NCBI GenBank assembly: GCA_030625285.1
Contig: DAOURC010000046.1
Span: 1-6,041 of the forward strand
Reading direction: 5' to 3'
From: Eubacteriales bacterium
GTDB lineage: Bacteria; Bacillota; Clostridia; Peptostreptococcales; Acidaminobacteraceae
DNA: 6,041 bases
Shown: positions 1 to 5,740 of the stretch, piece after piece
Position numbering within the stretch: the first letter of the stretch is position 1
Layout of the letters: each line of letters begins with the position of its first letter
Made by a program: the position numbers and the translations under genes
The notes under the pieces: model-generated
The model's input: only the letters and a program-made list of their open reading frames with translations
What the model was told of the DNA's origin: nothing
Database searches by the model: none

Positions 1-518
1 TATATGATTGCACCTATTGTATATAGAAGACCTCCGCTGATAAACAACAATAATGCCGTTGTAGGAAGTGCTTTATATAGTGGGTAAAATATGAAGATAG
101 CCGCCCAACCTAAGATTAAATAAAAACTCGTGTAGAGCCAGCGGGGTGCATTAAGCCAAAAAATCTTTATTATTCCTCCTGTTATTGCGAGAGACCAAAT
201 GATGGAAATCATAATATAACCTACTTTGCCTTTTAAAGTTACAAGGCATATAGGTGTATATGAAGCTGCAATTAGAAAATATATCATGATATGATCTAGT
301 TTTCTAAAAAGTATGAGTTTTTTATAAACTCCATGGTATATGGAAGAAGTCAAATAAAGTCCAAACAAGCCAAGTGAAAATACTATCGACGATAAAATTT
401 TGATGATATCACCAGATTCGATCGAGATCTTAAGTAAAAGTATTAATCCGACGATTGAAAGAAGTGCGCCGACAAAATGTGTTATTGAATTGATTGGTTC
501 TCTAAGTTTTAGTTTCAT
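1..518 (-). CDS. trhA: Hemolysin III / TrhA (PAQR-type) membrane protein, 3' end cut by the window
   Basis: The frame is open from ATG at 518 to the window edge and gives 172 residues of a family usually near 210-220. What is seen: the N-terminal signature REPINSITHFVGA, a hydrophobic multi-pass pattern, the S-x3-H motif SSIYH (Ser58, His62), LDH (Asp75-His76) and GWAAI. In the PAQR/CREST superfamily these Ser, Asp and His residues, with a C-terminal H-x3-H motif, form a metal site in the membrane; the last motif would lie beyond position 1. Despite the name, bacterial members are linked to membrane homeostasis rather than proven haemolysis. The start is supported by GGAGGAG at 525-531, six bases upstream. 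The gene is divergent from a DUF1836 regulator and has a near-consensus promoter with a palindrome after it, so I infer control by that regulator. Confidence 0.92.
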   Translation of the reverse strand, partial: MKLKLREPINSITHFVGALLSIVGLILLLKISIESGDIIKILSSIVFSLGLFGLYLTSSIYHGVYKKLILFRKLDHIMIYFLIAASYTPICLVTLKGKVGYIMISIIWSLAITGGIIKIFWLNAPRWLYTSFYLILGWAAIFIFYPLYKALPTTALLLFISGGLLYTIGAII

Positions 519-524
519 AAAAAT

Positions 525-531
525 CTCCTCC
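525..531 (-). promoter_or_regulatory. Ribosome binding site of trhA
   Basis: On the minus strand this reads GGAGGAG, six bases before the ATG at 518. It fixes the start codon of the hemolysin III gene. Confidence 0.8.
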
Positions 532-535
532 GTAT

Positions 536-552
536 ATAGTATCGAATACTAC
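536..552. promoter_or_regulatory. Palindromic operator O1 downstream of the trhA promoter
   Basis: The plus strand reads ATAGTAT-CGA-ATACTAC, an inverted repeat with six matching arm bases on each side. It matches the second palindrome at 618-634 in 15 of 17 positions. It lies about +6 to +22 relative to the predicted trhA transcription start and just before the ribosome binding site, a position where a bound protein would block transcription. Binding by the neighbouring DUF1836 protein is inference. Confidence 0.7.
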
Positions 553-563
553 TTTATATACTT

Positions 564-592
564 ATAATAATCACATGATACGCATATGTCAA
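564..592 (-). promoter_or_regulatory. SigA-type promoter of trhA
   Basis: On the minus strand a perfect -35 box TTGACA (587-592) is followed after exactly 17 bases by TATTAT (564-569), five of six matches to the -10 consensus. The predicted start is near 557, giving a leader of about 38 bases before the ATG. Confidence 0.85.
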
Positions 593-610
593 TAGGTTGT
601 GATAAAAACT

Positions 611-639
611 TTGTGAAATAGTATTGAATACTATATAAT
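611..639 (+). promoter_or_regulatory. SigA-type promoter of the DUF1836 regulator gene
   Basis: The -35 box TTGTGA (611-616) is separated by 17 bases from a perfect TATAAT (634-639). The spacer is almost entirely occupied by the palindrome at 618-634. Predicted transcription starts near 646, only about 14 bases before the ATG, so the leader is very short. Confidence 0.8.
618..634. promoter_or_regulatory. Palindromic operator O2 in the regulator's promoter spacer
   Basis: ATAGTAT-TGA-ATACTAT is a perfect inverted repeat with seven-base arms. It fills the space between the -35 and -10 boxes and touches the first base of the -10 box. MerR-family activators bind between the boxes, but their promoters have long spacers of 19-20 bases. 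Here the spacer is the normal 17, so repression of its own gene is the likelier outcome. The protein that binds is not proven by the sequence. Confidence 0.72.
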
Positions 640-659
640 GATAGAAAAGGAGAAATGAT

Positions 660-1115
660 ATGCTTGATTTTAAAGATATAAAGTATGAAGATATTCCCGA
701 AATAGAGCTGTATATGGATCAGGTGACTAGTTACTTGGAAAATCGGATAGGGATATTTAAAAAAGATGATAATGATAAGATTCTGACCAAAACGATGATC
801 AACAACTATGTAAAGGCTGGAATAATAGAAAAACCGGTAAAGAAAAAATATAATAGGGACCATATGGCAAAAATGATTATGGTTTATTTTCTTAAGAACA
901 TTATTTCTATAAACGACATCGAGAAAATATTTGAAGATGAATTGAATGTAGATGAATTTTATAAACAATTCAATGACATTCATAGGAAAGTATTGGATGA
1001 AACAAAGGATTTAGCGAAGAAGGAAGAAAATAAAACACAGCTATTGTTATATTTATTATTGCAAGCTGATATAAATAAGAGATTAGCGGAAGAGATAATA
1101 AATGATATGAAATAA
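660..1115 (+). CDS. DUF1836 domain protein, MerR-like helix-turn-helix regulator
   Basis: This 151-residue soluble protein has the DUF1836 layout: an N-terminal helix with the pattern IPEIELYMDQV (12-22), then a winged-helix DNA-binding region at about 42-91. Key segments are LTKTMINNYVKAGII, where the recognition helix of MerR-like proteins lies, the wing segment KPVKKKYNRDHMAKM, and ISINDIEKIF. The remainder is charged and helical, probably for dimerisation or signal sensing. The start is set by AAAGGAG at 646-652, seven bases upstream; it ends in TAA. Members occur widely in Firmicutes with unknown ligands. Its divergent position next to trhA and the paired palindromes suggest a local autoregulator that also controls trhA. 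The DNA-binding fold is well supported; the target and signal are inference. Confidence 0.88.
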   Translation: MLDFKDIKYEDIPEIELYMDQVTSYLENRIGIFKKDDNDKILTKTMINNYVKAGIIEKPVKKKYNRDHMAKMIMVYFLKNIISINDIEKIFEDELNVDEFYKQFNDIHRKVLDETKDLAKKEENKTQLLLYLLLQADINKRLAEEIINDMK

Positions 1116-1192
1116 TGGGAATGATTATACTTGAGTAATGTTTCAATTGTTAATTCTACTTTTATTCTGAAACTTTGCTTTTCTATTTTATA

Positions 1193-1224
1193 AAAGAACC
1201 TCTATCGTTAAATAGAGGTTCTTT
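1193..1224. terminator. Hairpin terminator, probably bidirectional
   Basis: A perfect 13-bp stem (1193-1205 with 1212-1224) encloses a six-base loop. The stem ends in AAA on one side and TTT on the other. The downstream T-run is short on the plus strand; on the minus strand it reads TTTTAT. It lies between two convergent genes: 78 bases after the DUF1836 stop and about 26 bases after the TGA that ends the leftward frame. It therefore serves as the natural end of both transcription units. Confidence 0.85.
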
Positions 1225-1249
1225 ATCTGTTGATATTTCGTTTTGACTT

Positions 1250-1771
1250 TCAATCAAGGTCCTCTTCACTCAAGAACACTTGAATACTTTCAACCGTAAA
1301 GGTTTCTTCTGTATTGCCCAGATGATCTATTCTAATATATTGGTTTTCAGCTTCGATATCTTCAGTTGTCTTGAATAAAAATATATGTTTGCCATCTGAT
1401 GTTTCTGGTATGCCTGATTGATGAAATTGAACATGTTTTCCTGTTTTACTCAGCACATAGAATTGAATGTAATCTATCTGTTTAAGTTCAGTCAATTCGA
1501 TTTCTAAAGCATATGTTGTTGATGGCTTCAGTTCAAACTTATCTGAATTTATTCCGGCTCCAACTTCGCTGTCGTTTGAAATAATGACACCGGTTTCATT
1601 CACTTGCGTTTCCAAGTTTGAATTAGCAGGTTTCCAATGTCTCCATGTGTCTGGAATGTCATTTGAGTCCACATCCAGAGTGAGGTACTGTGCATATGTA
1701 AAATCGGCTAACCTGTTTAATCTTTGTAGATTATCAGCGTTGTTGATAAAATATTTGACTCTATTTATATT
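1250..1771 (-). CDS. C-terminal beta-sandwich segment of the Wzy_C/TPR protein, beyond an in-frame TAG
   Basis: This stretch has no start codon of its own. It continues the frame of the upstream membrane protein directly after the TAG at 1772-1774 and encodes 173 residues to a TGA. The first 33 (such as NINRVKYFINNADN) look helical and extend the TPR tail. The rest (from about TWRHWKPAN) alternates hydrophobic and polar residues like a carbohydrate-binding-type beta-sandwich. The only alternative start is GTG at 1672, with no SD before it and no ATG anywhere in the frame. Its end resembles the extracellular domain at about 345-458 of the upstream part (see findings). It is either the detached tail of a gene broken by a nonsense mutation or is made by amber read-through. 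The reading frame is certain; whether it is translated is not. Confidence 0.75.
   Translation of the reverse strand, partial: NINRVKYFINNADNLQRLNRLADFTYAQYLTLDVDSNDIPDTWRHWKPANSNLETQVNETGVIISNDSEVGAGINSDKFELKPSTTYALEIELTELKQIDYIQFYVLSKTGKHVQFHQSGIPETSDGKHIFLFKTTEDIEAENQYIRIDHLGNTEETFTVESIQVFLSEEDLD
1731..1749 (-). other. Small inverted repeat 22 bases downstream of the in-frame TAG
   Basis: In mRNA sense the sequence reads TTATCA, a seven-base loop, then TGATAA, a six-base-pair AT-rich stem. It is not followed by a T-run, so it is not a terminator. It is weak and may be chance, but it lies in the position where read-through-stimulating stem-loops occur. Confidence 0.3.
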
Positions 1772-1774
1772 CTA
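1772..1774 (-). other. In-frame amber (TAG) codon inside an otherwise continuous reading frame
   Basis: The codons around it are GAT GAT ACA ATC TAG AAT ATA AAT, all in the same frame as both flanking segments. The three other stop codons visible in the window are TAA, TAA and TGA, so this is the only TAG used in any gene here. The downstream context AAT ATA does not match the known leaky CARYYA type. A single base change would turn it into a sense codon such as AAG, CAG or GAG. Confidence 0.85.
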
Positions 1775-4201
1775 GATTGTATCATCTGTAAATGAGATTT
1801 TTTCTCTAAGGTCGGCATTTACTAATGTCATACTATCGATGATGCTCAGAGATTCTTTATAAACTTCCAACCCTGTAGTGAAATTACCGTTATCGATCAA
1901 ATAGCTCCCTATGGTAGTGTATGCGGTTAGTTTTTGTTCGTACATAGTAGGATTTAAAGGTGCAAATGCCACACTTTTATCTATTGATTCTATCGCTTTG
2001 TCAAATTGTCCCACCGATATGAAATATGACGCAACTTGCTGTAGCATAGATGAATTGCCAGGTGCGGCTTTTAAAGCTTTTAAATAGTGTTCTTCAGCCG
2101 CTAGGAACATCTCTTCTCGATTCAGGTTATTCGAATTTTGCCTTAATAGATGACCTAAATCCATTCTAAATGTGTTTTGGAAAGGATCCCTCTTTACAGC
2201 GGTTTGAAAACATTCAGTTGCGCGTGCAAAATCGCCCGATTCTGCCGCTTGAACAGCTTTAACTCCATAAGCATGCCCGTTATATAAAGACGCTGTGAAG
2301 ATCAATAGTGGTATAGTCACCAGCAAAACAACCATTGGCGATAATCTAAATACCGGCTGCTTGAATTTAACGCTATCATCAAGAGGTTGCATACTCCCAA
2401 GTAAAGCCCAAAATATCAACGCAATCGATAAAAAAGAAAAGTTGAAGTCTAATGCACTATGTGCAAGCAATGCAAGTAAACCGGTTATTATAGATATTTG
2501 AACAATGTTTTTTTCTAGAGCCGCCAGTACCAGCATATATAAAAGTAGTGCAATCAAAAGAAAGATGAGCGATATCCCGAATATCCCTGTTTCTACTATT
2601 GTTTGGATGTAATAATTATGCGTTTGTGTACTGAAAAAAGGTTCGTTTTGATACCTGCTGAACTGAGCTTTCCAAGCACCTCCACCAGCACCTATTATCG
2701 GACTATTCTTAAACATAGATGCACCTGTTATTACGTAATAAATTCTTGTTTGAGCGCTATTGTTTTCAACGTCTATACTATTGATTCTACTCATGATCGC
2801 TTCTGGTATATATGTATATTTCAGTGGAACTTCATGAATCGATGTTCCTTCATCATCCGTTAATTCAACATTGTTGAAAGTTGCTTTTGTTTTGGGAAAG
2901 AGGGTCAACAACTGGATAACTAGGCTGTCTGTATCCTCGAATGTAGTGAATGGAATCAGTATTTCACCTGATTCATTTAGATCTCCCAATCTTTGCACTA
3001 TTAATTTCGATTTGTTATCTTCACTAGAGCTGGTTATTCGTACTCTCCATGGCCATTGTTTCTCGTCTTGGCTGATTCCTTCTACATTAAGTTTTAAAAC
3101 ATAGTCTTCACTATTCGAAATATCTTTAATTGTTCTCGTGAGGTAATTTGATTTGTTTTCTTCAATATTCATATTATCGAATTCTATTGCTTCTGTAGCG
3201 TTGACTGCGACAAAGATAAATCCAATTGTAATTGCTGCCGCCAATGCAGATGCAATAAATATGTATTTGATATGATTTTTATTAATCAGATTGATGATTC
3301 TATCTGAGATTATATGTATAAGTGTGAAGGCTGCCATTCCAATCAGTAGTGTCGTTAGTGCCTGCGTTTTAATCTCCTCTGTGGCGGCAAGGTGTTTAGT
3401 GAATGGTTGTATCAGAAAAATCGTTGGTGCTATTACCGAGAATGCATAAAAAATTGCTTTTGCCTTGTCTTTATATGGTATGGCAATAAAATATATAACC
3501 GCGATAAGAGGGAATATAAGCCATGCCGCTCTTGAATAAGTAAACACAAATACAAAGAACATCAAAAATCCAACAATTGCATAAACGGTTTTTAACCAAT
3601 ACTTCTTTTCTGCAGTCATCATACCGAATGTAATGAAAAACAGCATCATGCTATATGCAGCCAAAGTGTTGGGATACTGGAATGTTGAAGAAATTCTATT
3701 TCCCATTACGGCATCTGCGTATTCTACGTAGCCGAATGAAGCCAATAGCCCGATGGATATAACCGCCACTCCACTTGCGAGTATAGTATTTAGTATCAAT
3801 TTTTTATAGATGGCTTCTTTAGCGTATTCTTTAGTCATAAAATATATGGCGAAAGTATTGACACTCCAAAGCACCATACCTATCGAGTCTCTAAGATTCG
3901 CCCATTGGAAGAAAATTATAGGCAGCAAATACGCTGCGATTAGCAATATGCCTATATAATCCGTATGGCGATTTATTTCCAGCTTTTCCTTGTTGATAAT
4001 TTTATTGAGCAAGAAAATAGAAAGAAGAAATAATGAAGATATATGAGCTATCATTATTTCTCCTTGAAAATATAGACCTCTATAAAAAGGTAGCATAAAT
4101 AAAAGTATTGAAAGGAGCGAGAAAATAGCTGCTTCATATAGTTTGTTTTTAGTCTTGATTATTTTGACATCTTTTGTATTTTTTTTTGATTTACTCCCCA
4201 T
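1772..4201 (-). CDS. O-antigen ligase/polymerase-like (Wzy_C) membrane protein with TPR domain
   Basis: This 809-residue protein has a lysine-rich cytoplasmic start, about eleven membrane segments (27-333), an extracellular beta-rich insert (about 345-458), the Wzy_C core, three or four more membrane segments (537-639) and two or more TPR repeats (645-790). Family marks are GNRISSTFQYPNTLAAY (167-183), SPIIGAGGGAW (500-510) and THNYYIQTIVETGIFG (527-542), holding the conserved His528 and Glu537 of WaaL/PglL-type enzymes, which use polyprenyl-linked glycans. In Gram-positives such proteins may polymerise surface glycan or attach it to S-layer proteins, as proposed for WsfB; that role is inference here. 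The start has GGGGG (4210-4214) eight bases upstream and follows the SLH gene by 30 bases, so they share an operon. It ends at a TAG that is probably not the original end: the frame continues for 173 codons, giving 983 residues if read through. Confidence 0.88.
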   Translation of the reverse strand: MGSKSKKNTKDVKIIKTKNKLYEAAIFSLLSILLFMLPFYRGLYFQGEIMIAHISSLFLLSIFLLNKIINKEKLEINRHTDYIGILLIAAYLLPIIFFQWANLRDSIGMVLWSVNTFAIYFMTKEYAKEAIYKKLILNTILASGVAVISIGLLASFGYVEYADAVMGNRISSTFQYPNTLAAYSMMLFFITFGMMTAEKKYWLKTVYAIVGFLMFFVFVFTYSRAAWLIFPLIAVIYFIAIPYKDKAKAIFYAFSVIAPTIFLIQPFTKHLAATEEIKTQALTTLLIGMAAFTLIHIISDRIINLINKNHIKYIFIASALAAAITIGFIFVAVNATEAIEFDNMNIEENKSNYLTRTIKDISNSEDYVLKLNVEGISQDEKQWPWRVRITSSSEDNKSKLIVQRLGDLNESGEILIPFTTFEDTDSLVIQLLTLFPKTKATFNNVELTDDEGTSIHEVPLKYTYIPEAIMSRINSIDVENNSAQTRIYYVITGASMFKNSPIIGAGGGAWKAQFSRYQNEPFFSTQTHNYYIQTIVETGIFGISLIFLLIALLLYMLVLAALEKNIVQISIITGLLALLAHSALDFNFSFLSIALIFWALLGSMQPLDDSVKFKQPVFRLSPMVVLLVTIPLLIFTASLYNGHAYGVKAVQAAESGDFARATECFQTAVKRDPFQNTFRMDLGHLLRQNSNNLNREEMFLAAEEHYLKALKAAPGNSSMLQQVASYFISVGQFDKAIESIDKSVAFAPLNPTMYEQKLTAYTTIGSYLIDNGNFTTGLEVYKESLSIIDSMTLVNADLREKISFTDDTI

Positions 4202-4231
4202 TCATGTTTCCCCCAGTTGTTTTATGCTTTT

Positions 4232-5119
4232 TTACTTGTCTTGAAATGAATTCATTTCTATTGAGTCTTTCAATATTTCAAAAGTATAATTTGACTCTAA
4301 ATGCTCTTTGTCGATTTCTATTGTAGTTCTAACGAATGAAATGACTTGCAAAACCATATACTTGGGATTCGGTCTGATAACATTCGTATTGATTCCATAT
4401 TTCGAATCGTCAAGCTTAACTATGTTAGCAACTTCTAATCTATAACCAGAAGTATTGAATCTTTGAACTATAGTCACTATGATTTTTTCATCTTTTTCTG
4501 TGACAAATAAACCTTCACGTTGTTCTGTATGCTCGGTTATTGTATCTATGACTTTAAATGGAATCAAATCATCTCTTAAATATGGATTTTTTCTTAGTCT
4601 TTGAAGCAGAACTATCGCTTGTGCATAAGTGACGTTATCATTTGGTGCAAAAATTGTCTCCGAGTAACCATTGACCAAGCCTATATTGCGGGCTTTAAAA
4701 ATATTCTCTTTTTCCTTGTCTTGTAATCCTTCTAAGTCGATGAACTTATTTTCCTTTGTATCATTCATAGTTATCATTTCCTCGTGTTCTATGGCGTTTA
4801 TCAGCCATGTCACCGCAGTTTTCCTTAGTAACGGCTTTGACAGTTCATCTTCCTCGAGTGTAATATCAACTTTGTCCTCAGCTATCTCTGTAAATATTCT
4901 TAGAAAATTTTCTTTTGTAATCGCGGTATTCAATATTAACTCTGATTGCAGTTTTTGAATATGACTTTCAAAATAATTATTATAAAAATCATGTTCTACA
5001 TAATTTTCTGACCAATGTCCGACGAATATGCTTCCGTAAGAATTGGAATATGGAATTACAATTAGCAATATCAACATCAAGCTTAAATTAATCAATATTT
5101 TCTTTTTCAAGAAATTCAT
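4232..5119 (-). CDS. Secreted SLH-domain protein with PrcB-like C-terminal domain
   Basis: This 295-residue protein starts with a signal peptide (KKK, then a hydrophobic core to about residue 24 and a likely cut near SNSYGS). SLH repeats follow: a degenerate one beginning GHWSENYV (34-41), remnants of another around LLRKTAVTWLINAI (97-110), and a good one at about 126-176 with KFIDL, ARNIGLVNGYSETIFAPN and TYAQAIVLLQRL. These bind secondary wall polymers in S-layer-type proteins. The C-terminal part (about 187-284) matches the PrcB_C pattern: TSGYRLEVANI, then VIRPNP and two closing strands. PrcB is a partner of the subtilisin-like protease dentilisin in Treponema. The ATG at 5119 directly touches its SD; TTG at 5110 (MKKKILIN...) lies nine bases from the SD and may be the real start. 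It is the first gene of the operon with the Wzy_C protein. Confidence 0.82.
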   Translation of the reverse strand: MNFLKKKILINLSLMLILLIVIPYSNSYGSIFVGHWSENYVEHDFYNNYFESHIQKLQSELILNTAITKENFLRIFTEIAEDKVDITLEEDELSKPLLRKTAVTWLINAIEHEEMITMNDTKENKFIDLEGLQDKEKENIFKARNIGLVNGYSETIFAPNDNVTYAQAIVLLQRLRKNPYLRDDLIPFKVIDTITEHTEQREGLFVTEKDEKIIVTIVQRFNTSGYRLEVANIVKLDDSKYGINTNVIRPNPKYMVLQVISFVRTTIEIDKEHLESNYTFEILKDSIEMNSFQDK

Positions 5120-5126
5120 CTCCCTT
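5120..5126 (-). promoter_or_regulatory. Ribosome binding site that questions the SLH gene start
   Basis: The minus strand reads AAGGGAG with the ATG at 5119 following at once, a zero-base gap that is too short for normal initiation. The in-frame TTG at 5108-5110 is nine bases away and would give MKKKILIN, a typical signal peptide start. The site therefore favours TTG over ATG. Confidence 0.6.
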
Positions 5127-5170
5127 CATATTTTTTTAAATAAAAACGACCATGTAGCTTCTGTGTTCTT

Positions 5171-5179
5171 ATTATACCA
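5171..5179 (-). promoter_or_regulatory. Extended -10 promoter of the SLH/Wzy_C operon
   Basis: On the minus strand TGG precedes a perfect TATAAT (5171-5176), giving the extended -10 motif TGnTATAAT. No good -35 box is seen at normal spacing; the best, TAAACT at 5194-5199, matches in three positions. The start would be near 5164, with a leader of about 45 bases. Confidence 0.6.
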
Positions 5180-5395
5180 TTTATTTTTTTGACAGTTTAT
5201 ATCAATATTGTTATGGAGTGGTGAATTGTGAATATCGAAATTGAGTCAAGCAATTTTTATAACTTACACTTTACGATATTTAAGATGATGCGTCAGCCGA
5301 TTTTATGGTTGTTCACTTGACTTCAGGCTTTTATCACCAATCTAGTTGTAAGGAGAGAAAAAAGAAATTATCGTTGGTATTCTCGAATAATGCAT

Positions 5396-5425
5396 ATAAA
5401 AATTATCGGGAAAAATAATTTTTAT
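5396..5425. repeat. 11-bp perfect inverted repeat in the intergenic region
   Basis: ATAAAAATTAT (5396-5406) pairs exactly with ATAATTTTTAT (5415-5425) around the eight-base centre CGGGAAAA. The arms contain only A and T. It could be an operator or a weak RNA hairpin. It is not a good terminator because the stem has no G-C pairs. Confidence 0.6.
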
Positions 5426-5557
5426 GACTATAAATCTATGCGTTATAACAAATTATATATTTTGAAATGAAGTTTGAATGTGTAGAATTTGAGGTTAAAT
5501 ATCATATTATTGATATGAATAAATATTATTAGACATATTTAATTTTTTTTTAACATA

Positions 5558-5576
5558 ATTAGAAGGATTTTCTAAT
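5558..5576. repeat. 7-bp inverted repeat in the intergenic region
   Basis: ATTAGAA (5558-5564) and TTCTAAT (5570-5576) flank a five-base centre, GGATT. It lies about 36 bases upstream of a candidate -35 box of the rightward gene, so it could be an activator or repressor site. It may equally be chance in such AT-rich DNA. Confidence 0.35.
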
Positions 5577-5611
5577 AATATCTAGAATAAGTGTAATAGG
5601 TAGTAATTTAT

Positions 5612-5640
5612 TTGCCGAATTTGTGAGATGCTTGTATTAC
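5612..5640 (+). promoter_or_regulatory. Candidate promoter of the rightward secreted protein gene
   Basis: TTGCCG (5612-5617), a 17-base spacer and TATTAC (5635-5640) each match consensus in four of six positions. A second overlapping candidate is TTGTGA (5621-5626) with TAATAT (5645-5650) at 18 bases. Either would give a leader of about 85-95 bases. Neither is strong. Confidence 0.35.
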
Positions 5641-5683
5641 TGGGTAATATAAAAGAGTAAAAACAACATAAAAAATAACAATC

Positions 5684-5696
5684 GGGGAGGGAGAGG
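5684..5696 (+). promoter_or_regulatory. Purine-rich SD-like tract in the leader, without a start codon
   Basis: GGGGAGGGAGAGG lies 45 bases upstream of the next start codon and has no start codon at a suitable distance of its own. It could pair with the 3' end of 16S rRNA in the manner of the mRNA-stabilising STAB-SD known from Bacillus cry leaders. That function is inference. Confidence 0.4.
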
Positions 5697-5722
5697 TACA
5701 AAGATCTTACAAAATTAAAATC

Positions 5723-5730
5723 AAAGGAGG
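5723..5730 (+). promoter_or_regulatory. Strong ribosome binding site of the rightward secreted protein gene
   Basis: AAAGGAGG is a perfect anti-SD match, ten bases before the ATG at 5741. A two-codon frame, ATG CGT TAA (5732-5740), fills the gap and abuts the true start. It begins only one base after the SD, so it is unlikely to be initiated. Confidence 0.8.
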
Positions 5731-5740
5731 AATGCGTTAA

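Larger units (their letters stand above)
5180..5720. other. Long AT-rich intergenic region between divergent surface-protein genes
   Basis: I find no convincing gene here. It holds small inverted repeats, possible plus-strand promoters and a purine-rich tract, listed separately. A near-perfect plus-strand -35 (TTGACA, 5189-5194) has, after 17 bases, only TATGGA preceded by TGT. An SD-like AAGGAGAG at 5350-5357 is not followed by a well-placed start codon. A long leader is common for highly expressed S-layer and exoprotein genes, which may explain the region. Confidence 0.5.

Noticed and set aside
549..983. A minus-strand frame opposite the DUF1836 gene
   Set aside because: Its product is rich in Ile, Tyr and Phe with no family signature, as expected from the complement of a Lys/Asn/Asp-rich gene. 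The plus-strand gene has promoter, SD and a recognisable domain.
1250..1672. A separate gene of 140 codons starting at GTG 1672
   Set aside because: There is no SD before the GTG and no ATG in the frame, and the frame is open without a break back to the TAG of the upstream protein. It is better read as that protein's tail.
1731..1749. A terminator immediately after the TAG codon
   Set aside because: The small stem has only AT-rich pairs and no following T-run; the real terminator is at 1193-1224, beyond the tail.
2295..3104. Three plus-strand frames (2295-2501, 2603-2863, 2871-3104) opposite the Wzy_C gene
   Set aside because: They lack ribosome binding sites and recognisable domains and lie wholly opposite a well-supported gene.
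4671..4958. Plus-strand frame opposite the SLH gene
   Set aside because: It is serine/isoleucine-rich with low complexity and is simply the complement of the acidic SLH gene.
5189..5217. A strong plus-strand promoter from the perfect TTGACA at 5189
   Set aside because: The best -10 at 17 bases is TATGGA, only three matches, though preceded by TG. It overlaps the leftward promoter and no gene follows closely, so I did not list it as a feature.
5341..5420. A small gene after the SD-like AAGGAGAG at 5350-5357
   Set aside because: The nearest in-range start codons are absent; a TTG at 5374 is too far away and opens only a short frame with no recognisable product.
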